From: Cherax quadricarinatus
Lineage: Eukaryota > Arthropoda > Malacostraca > Decapoda > Parastacidae
NCBI RefSeq assembly: GCF_038502225.1
Contig: NC_091374.1
Span: 4,181,714-4,245,713 of the forward strand
DNA: 64,000 nucleotides
Direction: 5' to 3'
Made by a program: the position numbers and the translations under genes
Notes under the pieces: generated by a model
Seen by the model: only the letters and a program-made list of their open reading frames with translations
Database searches by the model: none
Told to the model about the DNA's origin: nothing
Part shown: piece by piece, positions 1 to 11,268 of the stretch
Numbering within the stretch: position 1 is the stretch's first letter
Layout: every line of letters starts with the position of its first letter

Positions 1-45
1 TTGCCTTTTAGGCCAAACTCACCATTTCGGCTTATTCGGCACGAC
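1..45. mobile_element. Terminus of an interspersed MITE-like repeat
   Basis: The window opens inside a repeat ending TTATTCGGCACGAC. The same terminus, inverted, starts the element at 16554 (GTCGTGCCGAATAGGC). Only the end is visible. Confidence 0.5.
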
Positions 46-255
46 ATATATACATCTTGGCTGAATAATTTGTATATACATCTTGTCTGTGATTTATGAT
101 GTATATACATCTTGACTGAGTAATGTATATACATCTTGGCTGATTTATTTATGGCGTGTATACATCTTGGCTGAGTAATTTGTGTATATACATCTTTGAG
201 TAATTTATGTATATACATATTGGTTGAGTAATTCATGGCGTATATACCTATTGGC
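46..255. repeat. Irregular ~30-bp tandem repeat
   Basis: About seven diverged units share TATATACATCTTGGCTGAGT and TAATTT spacers, 26-33 bp apart. No coding potential seen. 256-481 holds nothing recognised. Confidence 0.7.
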
Positions 256-481
256 TGAGTTGTATGACTTGGCAGACAGTAATTTATATTGTATATTTTA
301 ACAGCGGTACATCCTTTATTGTAGTTATATTTGTAGTTGTATTTATAAGTTTACACCAGTATACTGTATGAGAAACAAGATGTATTAACGGTTAATGATC
401 ATGATGGAATATCTGGAGGTTAGAAATATCAATGTATTTACTGCAAGGGCAGCTAGGGTCTTGTTTGTACATTGTCATGGG

Positions 482-2994
482 CGACACCACCACCACCAGC
501 ACTACCACCACTAACAACACCAGCACTACCACCACTAACAACATCACCATCACTACCACCACTAACAACACCAGCACTACCACCACTAACAACATCACCA
601 TCACTACCACCACTAACAACACCAGCACTACCACCACTAACAACACCAGCACTACCACCACTAACAACACCAGCACTACCACCACTAACAACACCAACAC
701 TACCACCACTAACAACACCAGCACTACCACCACTAACAACACCAGCACCACTAACAACACCAGCACTACCACCACCACCAACACAACCACCACTAACACC
801 ACCATCACTACCACCACTAACAACACCAGCACTACCACCACTAACAACACCAGCACTACCACCACTAACAACACCAACACTACCACCACTAACAACACCA
901 ACACTACCACCACTAACAACACCAGCACTACCACCACTAACAACACCAGCACTACCACCACTAACAACACCAGCACTACCACCACTAACAACACCAGCAC
1001 TACCACCACTAACAACACCAGCACTACCACCACTAACAACACCAGCACTACCACCACTAACAACACCAGCACTTCCACCACTAACAACACCAGCACTACC
1101 ACCACTAAACACCAGCACTACCACCACTAACAACATCACCATCACTACCACCACTAACAACACCAGCACTACCACCACTAACAACATCACCATCACTACC
1201 ACCACTAACACCACCATCACTACCACCACTAACAACACCACTATCACTACCACCACTAACAACACCACCATCACTACCACCACTAACAACACCAGCACTA
1301 CCACCACTAACAACACCAGCACTACCACCACTAACAACACCAGCACTACCACCACTAACAACACCACCATCACTACCACCACTAACAACACCAACACTAC
1401 CACCACTAACAACACCACCATCACTACCACCACTAACAGTACCACCACCATCACTACCACCACTAACAGTAACACCACCAGTACTACCACCACTAACAAC
1501 ACCAGCACTACCACCACTAACTACCACCACCATCACTACCACCACTAACAGTACCACCACCATCACTACCACCACTAACAGTAACACCACCATCACTACC
1601 ACCACTAACAGTAACATCAACAGCACTACCACCACTAACACCACCCCCACTACCACCACCATCACCAGCACTACCAGCACCAGCACTACCACCACTAACA
1701 GTACCACCACCATCACTACCACCACTAACACTACCAGCACTACCACCACTAACAGTAACACCACCAGCACTACCACCACTAACAGTAACACCACCAGCAC
1801 TACCACCACTAACAGTAACACCACCAGCACTACCACCACTAACAGTAACACCACCAGCACTACCACCACTAACAGTAACACCACCAGCACTACCACCACT
1901 AACAGTAACACCACCAGCACTACCACCACTAACAGTAACACCACCAGCACTACCACCACTAACAGTAACACCACCAGCACTACCACCACTAACAGTAACA
2001 CCACCAGCACTACCACCACTAACACCACCAGCACTACCACCACTAACAGTACCACCACCACCAGCACTACCACCACTAACAGTAACACCACCAGCACTAC
2101 CACCACTAACAGTAACACCACCAGCACTACCACCACTAACACCACCAGCACCATCACCACTAACACCACCAGCACTACCACCACTAACTACCACCACCAG
2201 CACTACCACCACTAACAACACCAACACTACCACCACTAACAACACCACCATCACTACCACCACTAACAGTACCACCACCATCACTACCACCACTAACAGT
2301 AACACCACCAGTACTACCACCACTAACAACACCAGCACTACCACCACTAACTACCACCACCATCACTACCACCACTAACAGTACCACCACCATCACTACC
2401 ACCACTAACAGTAACACCACCCCCACTACCACCACCATCACCAGCACTACCAGCACCAGCACTACCACCACTAACAGTACCACCACCATCACTACCACCA
2501 CTAACTACCACCACCAGCACTACCACCACTAACAGTACCACCACCAGCACTACCACCACTAACAGTAGCACCACCAGCACTACCACCACTAACAGTAATA
2601 CCACCAGCACTACCACCAGTAACAGTAACACCACCAGCACTATCACCACTAATACCACCATCACTACCACCACTAACAGTACCACCACCACCAGCACTAC
2701 CACCACTAACAGTAACACCACCAGCACTACCACCACTAACACCACCAGCACCATCACCTCTACCACCACCAGCACTACCACCACTAACTACCACTACCAG
2801 CACTACCACCACTAAAAGTAACACCACCAGCACTACCACCAGTAACAGTAACACCACCAGCACTACCACAACTAACACCACCAGCACTACCACCAGTAAC
2901 AGTAACACCACCAGCACTACCACAACTAACACCACCAGCACTACCACTACTAACACTACCACCACTACTACTACCATCACCAGTACCCCACCAC
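482..2994. repeat. ACC-rich minisatellite, 24-bp then 30-bp units
   Basis: From 482 to about 1440 the unit is mostly 24 bp (core ACTACCACCACTAACAACAC). From about 1440 it is mixed with and then dominated by a 30-bp unit containing AACAGTAACACCACCAGC. Both lengths are multiples of three, so several frames on both strands stay open for 200-360 codons (Thr/Asn, Pro/Leu and Gly/Ser/Val repeats). These are repeat artefacts and no gene is called. The + strand is almost free of G, so the other strand is G/T-rich with many GG steps. Confidence 0.95.
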
Positions 2995-3957
2995 AATTAC
3001 AACACAACCACCACCATTACCCCACCAACGCACTACCGCCACTGTTACACCACCAACACTACCACCACTGTTACATCACCAACACACTACCAGCACTGTT
3101 ACATCAACACACTACCACCACTGTTACACCACCAACACACCACCACCACTGTTACATCACCAACACACTACCACCACTGTTACACCACCAACACTACCAC
3201 CACTGTTATACCATCAACACACTACCACCACTGTTACACCACCAACACATTACCACTACTGTTACACCACCAACACATTACCACCACTGTTACACCACCA
3301 ACACACTACCACCACTGTTACACCACCAACACACCACCACCACTGTTACACCACCAACACTACCACCACTGTTACATCACCAACACACTACCATCACTGT
3401 TACACCACCAACACATTACCACCACTGTTACACCACCAACACATTACCACCACTGTTACACCACCAACACACTACCACTGTTACACCACCAACACGCTAC
3501 CACCACTGTTACACCACCAACACACTACCACCACTGTTATACCATCAACACACTACCACCACTGTTACACCACCAACACACTACCACCACTGTTACACCA
3601 CCAACACACTACCACCACTGTTACACCACCAACACACTACCACCACTGTTACACCACCAACACACTACCACCACTGTTACACCACCAACACACTACCACC
3701 ACTGTTATACCACCAAAACACTACCACCACTGTTACACCACCAACACACTACCACCACTGTTACACCACCAACACACTACCACCACTGTTACACCACCAA
3801 CACACTACCACCACTGTTACACCACCAACACACTACCACCACTGTTACACCACCAACACACTACCACCACTGTTATACCACCAAAACACTACCACCACTG
3901 TTACACCACCAACACACTACCACCACTGTTACACCACCAACACACTACCACCACCTC
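2995..3957. repeat. 28-bp minisatellite adjoining the 24/30-bp array
   Basis: Tandem units of about 28 bp alternate ACTACCACCACTGTTACACC and ACCAACAC. A few units have single-base changes (TTATACC, AAAACAC). The sequence clearly derives from the same ACC-rich core as the array to its left, but the unit length is not a multiple of three. 3958-4225 is unremarkable AT-rich DNA. Confidence 0.95.
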
Positions 3958-4225
3958 CACAGCATGTCACATCCATTTAGGCTTTGAAATCTTGTGTAAC
4001 TAATTCTTCTATTACAAAATAAGTGTTACCGTGTGTATGTATACATGCGAATGTTCTCTTTACTATTAAATCTAATTCTGTAGTTGATTGTGAGGATTGT
4101 TTGAGCTATTGTCAGGCCGCGGAGAGATGATTTCTCAAACTCTTTATAAGTATAATAGGTAGGTTGCCCCTTTCATTTCTTGATTATTCTGTGCTTATTA
4201 CCCTCACTAAATGAAATCAGCATTC

Positions 4226-4233
4226 GTGCGTGC

Positions 4234-4329
<96 letters not shown>

Positions 4330-4422
4330 GTGTGTGTGTGTGTTTGTGTGTTGTATGTGTGTTGTATGTGTGTTGTATGTGTGTTGTGTGTGTTTGTTGT
4401 ATGTGTGTTGTGTGTGTGTGTG

Positions 4423-4511
<89 letters not shown>

Positions 4512-4555
4512 GTATGTGTGTTGTGTGTGTGTGTTGTATGTGTGTTGTGTGTGTG

Positions 4556-4644
<89 letters not shown>

Positions 4645-4671
4645 GTGTGTTGTATGTGTGTTGTGTGTGTG

Positions 4672-4742
<71 letters not shown>

Positions 4743-4758
4743 TGTGGGTGTGTGTGCG
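4226..4758. repeat. Compound (GT)n microsatellite
   Basis: About 530 bp of (GT)n is interrupted by TGTTG and TGTATG steps in clusters. All apparent open frames (Val/Cys or His/Thr dipeptides) are artefacts of the dinucleotide. Confidence 0.97.
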
Positions 4759-5496
4759 CTCGCGCGTGTGTGCAGGGCACCCACCACTACCCAAACATTG
4801 GTTGCTTAGACAACTATGTGTAATTATAAGGCTTAAAAACCTGGTACAAGCACGCACACAGTAGAGTGAAAGCTATATACAACGCTAGTAAATTTAACCA
4901 TGGATTTCCGATATAAGGTGAAGAAATACAAGCCAGTCATTCACCGCATGCTGTCAGAATCAAGGATTTATTTCCACATGACGCAATGTTTGTGCACAAA
5001 TGGGTGACATTTGGTTGTGCATGCAAAAAACCCATGGTTATGAAGAACTTGGATATGAGTCTACCGTTGTGCATGGCATCCTGGGCCTCCAGCAGCAACA
5101 GCCTGGTTGACCAGGCAAGCACCAGACGAGCTTGGCCCATGGCCGGGCTCAGACAGTAGATAAACTCTCGAAACTTCAAAGGTATATCAAAGGTACATGG
5201 TAGATAGGTACCTGGGTATGAGCCTACTGTTGTACATGACATCCTGGGTATATGGTAGACACCTGGGTATGTGCGGGTTATTTGTGTATACATACACATA
5301 CGTACACCTACGCGATATACACACGTACAATCACGTACATAGGCATGTTCACACGCACATGCATACCTGCACACGCATTCACATGTGATTATTACAGTTA
5401 TAGGCGAACAGGTGGGTAAATTATTGTACTGAAGGTGTTAGGGTAGACTTTCTGGGAACTACCTTGACGCTGGTGAATCACTCCCCTTGGATCAAA
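4759..5496. other. No gene seen; LINE-tail fragment and CA-rich stretch
   Basis: 5078-5212 contains the motif AACAGCCTGGTTGACCAGGC, which resembles the tail of LINE D elsewhere in the window. 5285-5390 is an imperfect ACATACAC-type run. The rest shows no recognisable gene. Confidence 0.5.
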
Positions 5497-5571
5497 ATTC
5501 ATTACCACCCAATCCCAGAAGGTCTATGACCTTATGGGTTTGGCGTGTCCCCATGAATACTATAATAATAT
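5497..5571 (+). mobile_element. S2 SINE-like repeat, 3' end fragment
   Basis: Diverged match to the S2 3' end (AGGTCTATGACC, TATGGGTTTGGCG, CCCCATGAATA), ending in an ATA-rich tail. Confidence 0.5.
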
Positions 5572-5700
5572 AAGACGTAAGAAAGGAGGAACACTGCAGA
5601 AGGCCTGTTGGCCCATACTAGGCAGGTCCTTCACAGGAAAGGACTATGCTAGTCAAACGAAGGTTAAGATGTGAGACCCAAGAGCTGGAACTCGGCACAT
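5572..5700 (-). mobile_element. Short interspersed repeat; second copy nested in LINE A at 31.0 kb
   Basis: On the minus strand this reads GGACCTGCCTAGTATGGGCC, then AGGCCTTCTGCAGTGTTCCT, then CTTTCTTACG. A copy in the opposite orientation interrupts the LINE A reverse transcriptase region at about 31015-31098. Two copies at unrelated sites show that it is dispersed. Its class is unknown. Confidence 0.6.
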
Positions 5701-5838
5701 ACAAACAGTAATAACTAAGCTATACAATGACAACGGGTTATCACCCTGTTAACTGTTAGCTAAACTATCCATTAACTATTCAACCACTCGTCATCCAGCG
5801 CACCACCTGCTGCCTAACAGCCATCAACCAACAAACTG

Positions 5839-6045
5839 TTAAGTAAAAGAACACAAGTGCAACTAATGTAGCATTTTATTGTGGCAACGTTTCGCTCTCC
5901 AGGAGCTGTCGAGCTGTTACACTTCCTGGGTACATGGAGCTTGACAAAGCTCCTGGAGAGCGAAACGTTGCCACAATAAAATGTCACATTAGTTGCATTT
6001 GTGTCCTTTTACTTAACATATTGTCGGTAATTCTACCAATATTAA
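5839..6045. mobile_element. H-type inverted-dimer repeat
   Basis: The arms 5839-5915 and 5935-6016 are inverted copies of each other (TTAAGTAAAAGAACACAAGTG against CACATTAGTTGCATTTGTG). The right arm reads TTGACAAAGCTC, a CTGGA loop, then GAGCGAAACGTTG, a hammerhead-like box. As in the H elements at 33-38 kb, only the right end carries the extra tail with GTCGGTAATTCTACCA. A possible short duplication (CCAACAAA) flanks it. Confidence 0.6.
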
Positions 6046-6311
6046 CACACCCAACAAATTACCAACCAGCTAACCAACTCAACTCCCCAAATACTGCCAC
6101 CATCCCACTTTTCTTCTACCAGCACATTTAATATCCATGTAACCAGACTTAGCCGCTAAAATACACTGAGAAAGCATGCTTGGGCGTGACGCTGAAGTTG
6201 CATGTGTGGAGCAGGTATGGAGGCTATTTGTGAAACGAGTTAAGGAGGAGAGCTTTGTGGTTTTCTGTTTGTAGCTACAGGAACGGAGCTAGTTGTGTGT
6301 GTGTGTGTGTA

Positions 6312-7404
6312 TACTCACCTAGTTGTACTCACCTAGTTGAGGTTGCGGGGGTCGAGTCCGAGCTCCTGGCCCCGCCTCTTCACTGATCGCTACTAGGTCA
6401 CTCTCCCTGAGCCGTGAGCTTTATCATACCTCTGCTTAAAGCTATGTATGGATCCTGCCTCCACTACATCGCTTCCCAAACTATTCCACTTACTGACTAC
6501 TCTGTGGCTGAAGAAATACTTCCTAACATCCCTGTGATTCATCTGTGTCTTCAGCTTCCAACTGTGTCCCCTTGTTACTGTGTCCAATCTCTGGAACATC
6601 CTGTCTTTGTCCACCTTGTCAATTCCTCTCAGTATTTTGTATGTCGTTATCATGTCCCCCCTATCTCTCCTGTCCTCCAGTGTCGTCAGGTTGATTTCCC
6701 TTAACCTCTCCTCGTAGGACATACCTCTTAGCTCTGGGACTAGTCTTGTTGCAAACCTTTGCACTTTCTCTAGTTTCTTCACGTGCTTGGCTAGGTGTGG
6801 GTTCCAAACTGGTGCCGCATATTCCAATATGGGCCTAACGTACACGGTGTACAGGGTCCTGAATGATTCCTTATTAAGATGTCGGAATGCTGTTCTGAGG
6901 TTTGCCAGGCGCCCATATGCTGCAGCAGTTATTTGGTTGATGTGCGCTTCAGGAGATGTGCCTGGTGTTATACTCACCCCAAGATCTTTTTCCTTGAGTG
7001 AGGTTTGTAGTCTCTGGCCCCCTAGACTGTACTCCGTCTGCGGTCTTCTTTGCCCTTCCCCAATCTTCATGACTTTGCACTTGGTGGGATTGAACTCCAG
7101 GAGCCAATTGCTGGACCAGGTCTGCAGCCTGTCCAGATCCCTTTGTAGTTCTGCCTGGTCTTCGATCGAGTGAATTCTTCTCATCAACTTCACGTCATCT
7201 GCAAACAGGGACACCTCAGAGTCTATTCCTTCCGTCATGTCGTTCACAAATACCAGAAACAGCACTGGTCCTAGGACTGACCCCTGCGGGACCCCGCTGG
7301 TCACAGGTGCCCACTCTGACACCTCGCCACGTACCAAGACTCGCTGTTGTCTTCCTGACAAGTATTCCCTGATCCATTGTAGTGCCTTCCCTGTTATCCC
7401 TGCT
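6312..7404 (-). mobile_element. LINE B copy 1 (5'-truncated non-LTR retrotransposon)
   Basis: The element keeps the RT C-terminal half and its 3' end, which contains two TAGGTGAGTAC motifs. It is flanked by (GT)n on both sides (6292-6311 and 7404-7424). The reading frame is intact, which suggests recent insertion. 6046-6291 holds nothing recognised. Confidence 0.85.
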
Positions 7405-7430
7405 GTGTGTGTGTGTGTGTGTGTACTCAC
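6393..7430 (-). CDS. Partial LINE B reverse transcriptase, intact frame
   Basis: This encodes the C-terminal half of a non-LTR reverse transcriptase, the enzyme that copies element RNA into DNA at the nicked target. Visible motifs are TSGVPQGSVLGPVLF (RT motif B region), SLFADDVKL (the catalytic FADD of motif C), a thumb region, and the downstream VRPILEYAAPVWNPH and KWNSLGSDVV blocks common in CR1/jockey-type LINEs. There are no internal stops. The first residues (THTHTH) are read from the flanking microsatellite, so the start is artificial. The endonuclease and RT motif A are missing, so the copy cannot be autonomous. Confidence 0.85.
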   Translation of the reverse strand: MSTHTHTHTAGITGKALQWIREYLSGRQQRVLVRGEVSEWAPVTSGVPQGSVLGPVLFLVFVNDMTEGIDSEVSLFADDVKLMRRIHSIEDQAELQRDLDRLQTWSSNWLLEFNPTKCKVMKIGEGQRRPQTEYSLGGQRLQTSLKEKDLGVSITPGTSPEAHINQITAAAYGRLANLRTAFRHLNKESFRTLYTVYVRPILEYAAPVWNPHLAKHVKKLEKVQRFATRLVPELRGMSYEERLREINLTTLEDRRDRGDMITTYKILRGIDKVDKDRMFQRLDTVTRGHSWKLKTQMNHRDVRKYFFSHRVVSKWNSLGSDVVEAGSIHSFKQRYDKAHGSGRVT

Positions 7431-7503
7431 CTAGTTGTACTCACCTAGTTGAGGTTGCGGGGGTCGAGTCCGAGCTCCTGGCCCCGCCTCTTCACTGATC
7501 GCT

Positions 7504-7508
<5 letters not shown>
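7425..7508 (-). mobile_element. LINE B copy 2 (3' end only)
   Basis: Only the last ~84 bp of LINE B remain, matching 6313-6396. (GT)n lies on both sides (7404-7424 and 7509-7574). Confidence 0.85.

Positions 7509-7574
<66 letters not shown>
7509..7574. repeat. (GT)n microsatellite
   Basis: Uninterrupted GT run of about 66 bp abutting a LINE B 3' fragment. Confidence 0.97.
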
Positions 7575-7578
<4 letters not shown>

Positions 7579-7649
7579 ACGAATGGTGATTAATGAACAC
7601 TGTAGTCTGTTGCGATTGTTGTTAGGTAGCCATGGGGACCCAGCAAGGT

Positions 7650-7760
<111 letters not shown>

Positions 7761-7894
7761 CTTTTCGGAGCTATATATTTTATCAGTGACATAATATGAG
7801 CTTAAGAGTGAAGGTCGGAACTTAGCGTGTTCTTAATTACCTGGTGACCATGGTGGGACTGAACTCGGCTCATTAATGGCGTGGCAATAAACTT

Positions 7895-8062
7895 TTAGCC
7901 CCTAATGGGAGGTTCCTTGATGCTGGTGAGGGGCTCTTGATCTAGGGAATTGGATCTGTGCTCCAGTTCCCTGAATTGAGCCTGAATGCCTTCCATCCCC
8001 CCACATGCGCTGTATAATCCTATGAGGTTTAGCGCTCCCCCATGATTATAATAATAATTATA
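7895..8062 (+). mobile_element. S2 SINE-like repeat
   Basis: Member of a ~165-bp family: GGGAGGTTCCTTGATGCTGG, then GGGAATTGGATCTGTGCTCC, then GAGGTTTAGCGCTCCCCCAT and an ATT/ATA-rich tail. Closely matching copies lie at 21880-22045 and 22265-22425, with 3' fragments at 5497, 12530, 18030 and 21760. No tRNA-like promoter boxes are obvious. Confidence 0.75.
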
Positions 8063-8126
8063 ATAAACTTTAAACCCTGGTAGAGTTTTCCGGAGTACAA
8101 TGGCAATGTTATTTTAAGATCTGTGT

Positions 8127-8130
<4 letters not shown>

Positions 8131-8199
<69 letters not shown>
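8131..8199. repeat. (AC)n microsatellite at the 5' edge of LINE B copy 3
   Basis: AC run of about 69 bp ending exactly where LINE B sequence begins. Confidence 0.97.
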
Positions 8200-8200
<1 letters not shown>

Positions 8201-8763
8201 CTTAATAAGGAATCATTCAGGACCCTGTACACCGTGTATGTTAGGCCCATATTGGAGTATGCGGCACCAGTTTGGAACCCACACCTAGCCAAGCACGTGA
8301 AGAAACTAGAGAAAGTGCAAAGGTTTGCAACAAGACTAGTCCCAGAGCTAAGAGGTATGTCCTACGAGGAGAGGTTAAGGGAAATCAACCTGACGACACT
8401 GGAGGACAGGAGAGATAGGGGGGACATGATAACGACATACAAAATACTGAGAGGAATTGACAAGGTGGACAAAGACAGGATGTTCCAGAGATTGGACACA
8501 GTAACAAGGGGACACAGTTGGAAGCTGAAGACACAGATGAATCACAGGGATGTTAGGAAGTATTTCTTCAGCCACAGAGTAGTCAGTAAGTGGAATAGTT
8601 TGGGAAGCGATGTAGTGGAGGCAGGATCCATACATAGCTTTAAGCAGAGGTATGATAAAGCTCACGGCTCAGGGAGAGTGACCTAGTAGCGATCAGTGAA
8701 GAGGCGGGGCCAGGAGCTCGGACTCGACCCCCGCAACCTCAACTAGGTGAGTACAACTAGGTG

Positions 8764-8766
<3 letters not shown>
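8200..8766 (+). mobile_element. LINE B copy 3 (5'-truncated)
   Basis: Encodes 160+ residues identical, as far as I can read, to the C-terminal part of the protein at 6393-7430 (HLNKESFRTLYTVYVRPILE onward to the same stop). It is inverted relative to copy 1, with only a few nucleotide differences over ~570 bp. (AC)n flanks both sides (8131-8199 and 8767-8798). Confidence 0.9.
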
Positions 8767-8802
<36 letters not shown>

Positions 8803-9059
8803 GTTCCCCTCTATCTCTCCCCTCATACTAAGGTTTAGGATTACATGTTAGTTACGGAAGGCGAAAATAGGGAGTCTAAAACTACACATTGGTCTAGTAG
8901 GCTGTATAACTAGAACCTTCAGAGCAAAAGACATTCCATGCTAGTGATTATAAGCTAAGTGTTTTGTTCCCTTTAGACCGGCATATTGCTGTACATTAAC
9001 ATCCCCTTTTAGGGCAGGCGAGATAGCAGATATGGAGAAAACACACAGTCTTCTCTGCC

Positions 9060-9484
9060 CGTAAATTCAATCAGGAACTTAAACTATTGGATACGCCTAA
9101 AGTTAATCGAATAGTATTTATTGGAACGTAGGCGAGAAAGATGTAGCATAATGTATACCCGGAAAATTATGGAAGGATTAGTCCCAAATCTACATACCGA
9201 AATCACTTGCAACGAGAGCAGGAGGCTCTGCAGGCTGTTCAAAATAAAAATACCTACAATGAAAAGAAGAGGCCTAGTGAATACACAGAAAGATATCTCT
9301 GTAGTTGTAAAGGGACCAAGACTTCTCAACACCCTGCTTTCGTGTATACTGGAAATTACCAACAGACCCCTAACCGGCTTTAAAAGGAAACTGGATGTTC
9401 CTCAGATTTGTTCATGATCAGCCGGCCTGTGATGCCTGTGCTGGACTGCGTGCGGTCAGCACTAACAACCTGACTGATCAGGCC
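9060..9484 (+). mobile_element. LINE D 3' end
   Basis: The frame at 9121-9417 encodes ERRRERCSIMYTRKIMEGL and ITNRPLTGFKRKLD, the C-terminal tail typical of CR1/jockey-type LINE proteins. It is followed by the GATCAGCCGGCCTG/CTGATCAGGCC tail shared with 19255, 19655, 32600, 59403 and 63519. RT catalytic motifs are absent. Confidence 0.7.
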
Positions 9485-9735
9485 ATGGGGACAAGGTTGC
9501 GGTGACAAGGTCGCTGTGTTAAGGTTGCGTGACAAGGTTCCGGTGACAAGGTCGCGGTGACAAGGTCGCCGTGGTAAGGTCGCGGTGACAAGGTCGCGGT
9601 GACAAGGTCGCCGTGGTAAGGTCGCGGTGACAAGGTCGCGGTGACAAGGTCGCCGTGGTAAGGTCGCGGTGACAAGGTCGCGGTGACAAGGTCGCCGTGG
9701 TAAGGTCGCGGTGACAAGGTTGCGGTGACAAAATC
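9485..9735. repeat. 14-bp minisatellite with 42-bp higher-order unit
   Basis: The 14-mers GTCGCGGTGACAAG, GTCGCGGTGACAAG and GTCGCCGTGGTAAG recur as a fixed triplet about four times, with diverged units at both edges. The array starts right at the LINE D tail. Arg/Asp/Leu/Thr frames through it are repeat artefacts. 9736-10014 holds nothing recognised. Confidence 0.9.
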
Positions 9736-10014
9736 ACAATGCAGGGCCACATGAAAAGGGGTCATAATATCCCTGAATGAACTGAAGAATATCGTCACCT
9801 GTGTAGTGAAACGTGGTAGGCAAATACTGTAGAGTTTTCAAAGGATGATTAGAGCCGTTGTAATTGAGACAGAACACTTGGGGTTGATGATGGAGCAGCA
9901 GGAATTAGCGAGCATTTATTAAGTTAACTTTTTATTTACTGCCTACCCCAGTTATGCACAGCCATACGCGCTAACAAAACGAATAAAACGCATTAATGCA
10001 TATAGGGAAATGTA

Positions 10015-10090
10015 AAAACAACGTTTCTTTGATTTACAAGCTTTATCAAGCCACCAGCCTGAAAAAGCTTGTAAATCAAGCGAGGCTGTG
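10015..10090 (-). repeat. Inverted repeat with degenerate H-type motif
   Basis: GATTTACAAGCTTTATCAAG and its near complement AAAGCTTGTAAATC surround a short loop. The minus strand reads CTTGATAAAGCTTG followed by AAAGAAACGTTG, the same box order as the H elements, but the stem between the boxes is weak. Confidence 0.4.
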
Positions 10091-10454
10091 TCATAATGTG
10101 TTAAATTGTTTTATTTGTTATTATTATTATAATCAAAAAGAAGCGCTAAGCCACAAGGGGTTTTATTTGTTGATATTTATATTTCGACAGTTAAAGTATT
10201 TACACACTATACCGTTCCATGTCATTTACAGTTGTAACTACGACTATGTTCCGTTCTCTTTGCGTGCCTGTGTAGTTACCTCTTCATGTTTATGAGGGGG
10301 GGGGGGGGTGAGCTCTGGCTCTTGGTTTCACCCTGAAGGTAGAGGATGACGTGAGTCGACAAGAGATAATTTCAGAAGTAATTTCAGATACTTTTTAGCG
10401 GAGGGAAATATTTATTGCAGGTTTCACTTACAGTGGACCTTTATAAGGAATTTA
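10091..10454. other. No gene seen
   Basis: AT-rich sequence with a short ATT run near 10120 and a G run near 10295. Nothing else recognised. Confidence 0.5.
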
Positions 10455-10590
10455 ACAAAGCCCATTGGGGGTAAAGCCTTGTATAAACAAGGCTTTTCAC
10501 CCACTGTGGGGCTTTGTCCAGTAGTAAATAAAGCCCTCTGGGTGAAACCTCGTATATAAAGAAAGGTTTCACCCACTGCGGCGCTTTATA
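10455..10590. repeat. Two tandem foldback hairpins with related stems
   Basis: Hairpin 1 (about 10458-10515) pairs AAAGCCCATTGGGGGTAAAG with TTTTCACCCACTGTGGGGCTTT around an AT-rich loop. Hairpin 2 (about 10529-10585) pairs AAAGCCCTCTGGGTGAAACC with GGTTTCACCCACTGCGGCGC. The two are diverged copies of one foldback unit. Confidence 0.7.
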
Positions 10591-11139
10591 AAGCGCTAAA
10601 TTCGTAAGGGAGCATCCAGTACCTTGAGGCGTATTAGGCAATCAAATTTGTTCCGAGGAATGGGAAGAGTAGCGCCAGTTGCTTGGATCACGAGTCATAG
10701 TGAAGAATGAATGTAATTGGGTCGCAGGAGAGAGCGACACGACCTCCAATTTTCCTCAACTTTTGCGGTCTTGTATAAGACGACGTTTCGTCCTCTATTT
10801 TAGGGCGGAATGTAGCCCTAAATTTATCGGTTCCTTGCCATGCACTACATTTCGACCGGCTGATACGAGGTACATTTGTCATTTCCACTATGTCATTGTT
10901 CAGTTCATTCTTTAACACTCTTGTGTTGTGCTGACGTTCCTGTGCCACATTGTCGTGTGTAATTTCCAGCTAGGCTCCCCGCTCTTGATTTGTCTCTGAT
11001 AAAGAGCATATCCATATTTATCCTGTCTATGCCAAGGAGCATTTTGTAGGTCCCGATCATATCTTCTTTTTTCTTAGCCATAAAAAAACAGGAGGCCTAA
11101 CTAATGAGTTTTATTTATTTCCTTGAGCTCATTTAATTT
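10591..11139. other. No gene seen
   Basis: Open frames on either strand are short and have no recognised motif. The stretch near 10990-11050 loosely resembles decayed LINE RT sequence, too weak to call. Confidence 0.4.
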
Positions 11140-11268
11140 AATGTGTGTGTGTGTGTGTGTGTGTGTATACTCACCTAATTGTACTCACCTAATTGTGGTT
11201 GCAAGGGTCGATACTGAGCTCCTGGCCCCGCCTCTTCACCGAGTGCTACTAGGTGTGTGTGTGTGGAA
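11140..11268 (-). mobile_element. LINE B copy 4 (3' end only) in (GT)n
   Basis: A diverged ~85-bp LINE B 3' end (ACTCACCTAATTGTACTCAC, then CTCCTGGCCCCGCCTCTTCA) with GT runs on both sides, at 11143-11165 and 11255-11265. Confidence 0.8.

Noticed and set aside
392..3007. Long open frames encoding Thr/Asn, Pro/Leu, Val/Leu or Gly/Ser repeats on both strands
   Set aside because: Unit lengths divisible by three keep many frames open at once; no signal peptide, splice structure or non-repeat domain.
4173..4864. His/Thr and Val/Cys dipeptide frames
   Set aside because: Direct product of the GT microsatellite.
4901..4920. ATG in a good context followed by a GTGAAG donor as a possible first PKD2 exon
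   Set aside because: Only six codons with no family similarity, and the phase would not fit the exon at 15569.
9121..9417. 98-codon frame as a host gene
   Set aside because: Matches the C-terminal tail of LINE proteins and is followed by the LINE D tail.
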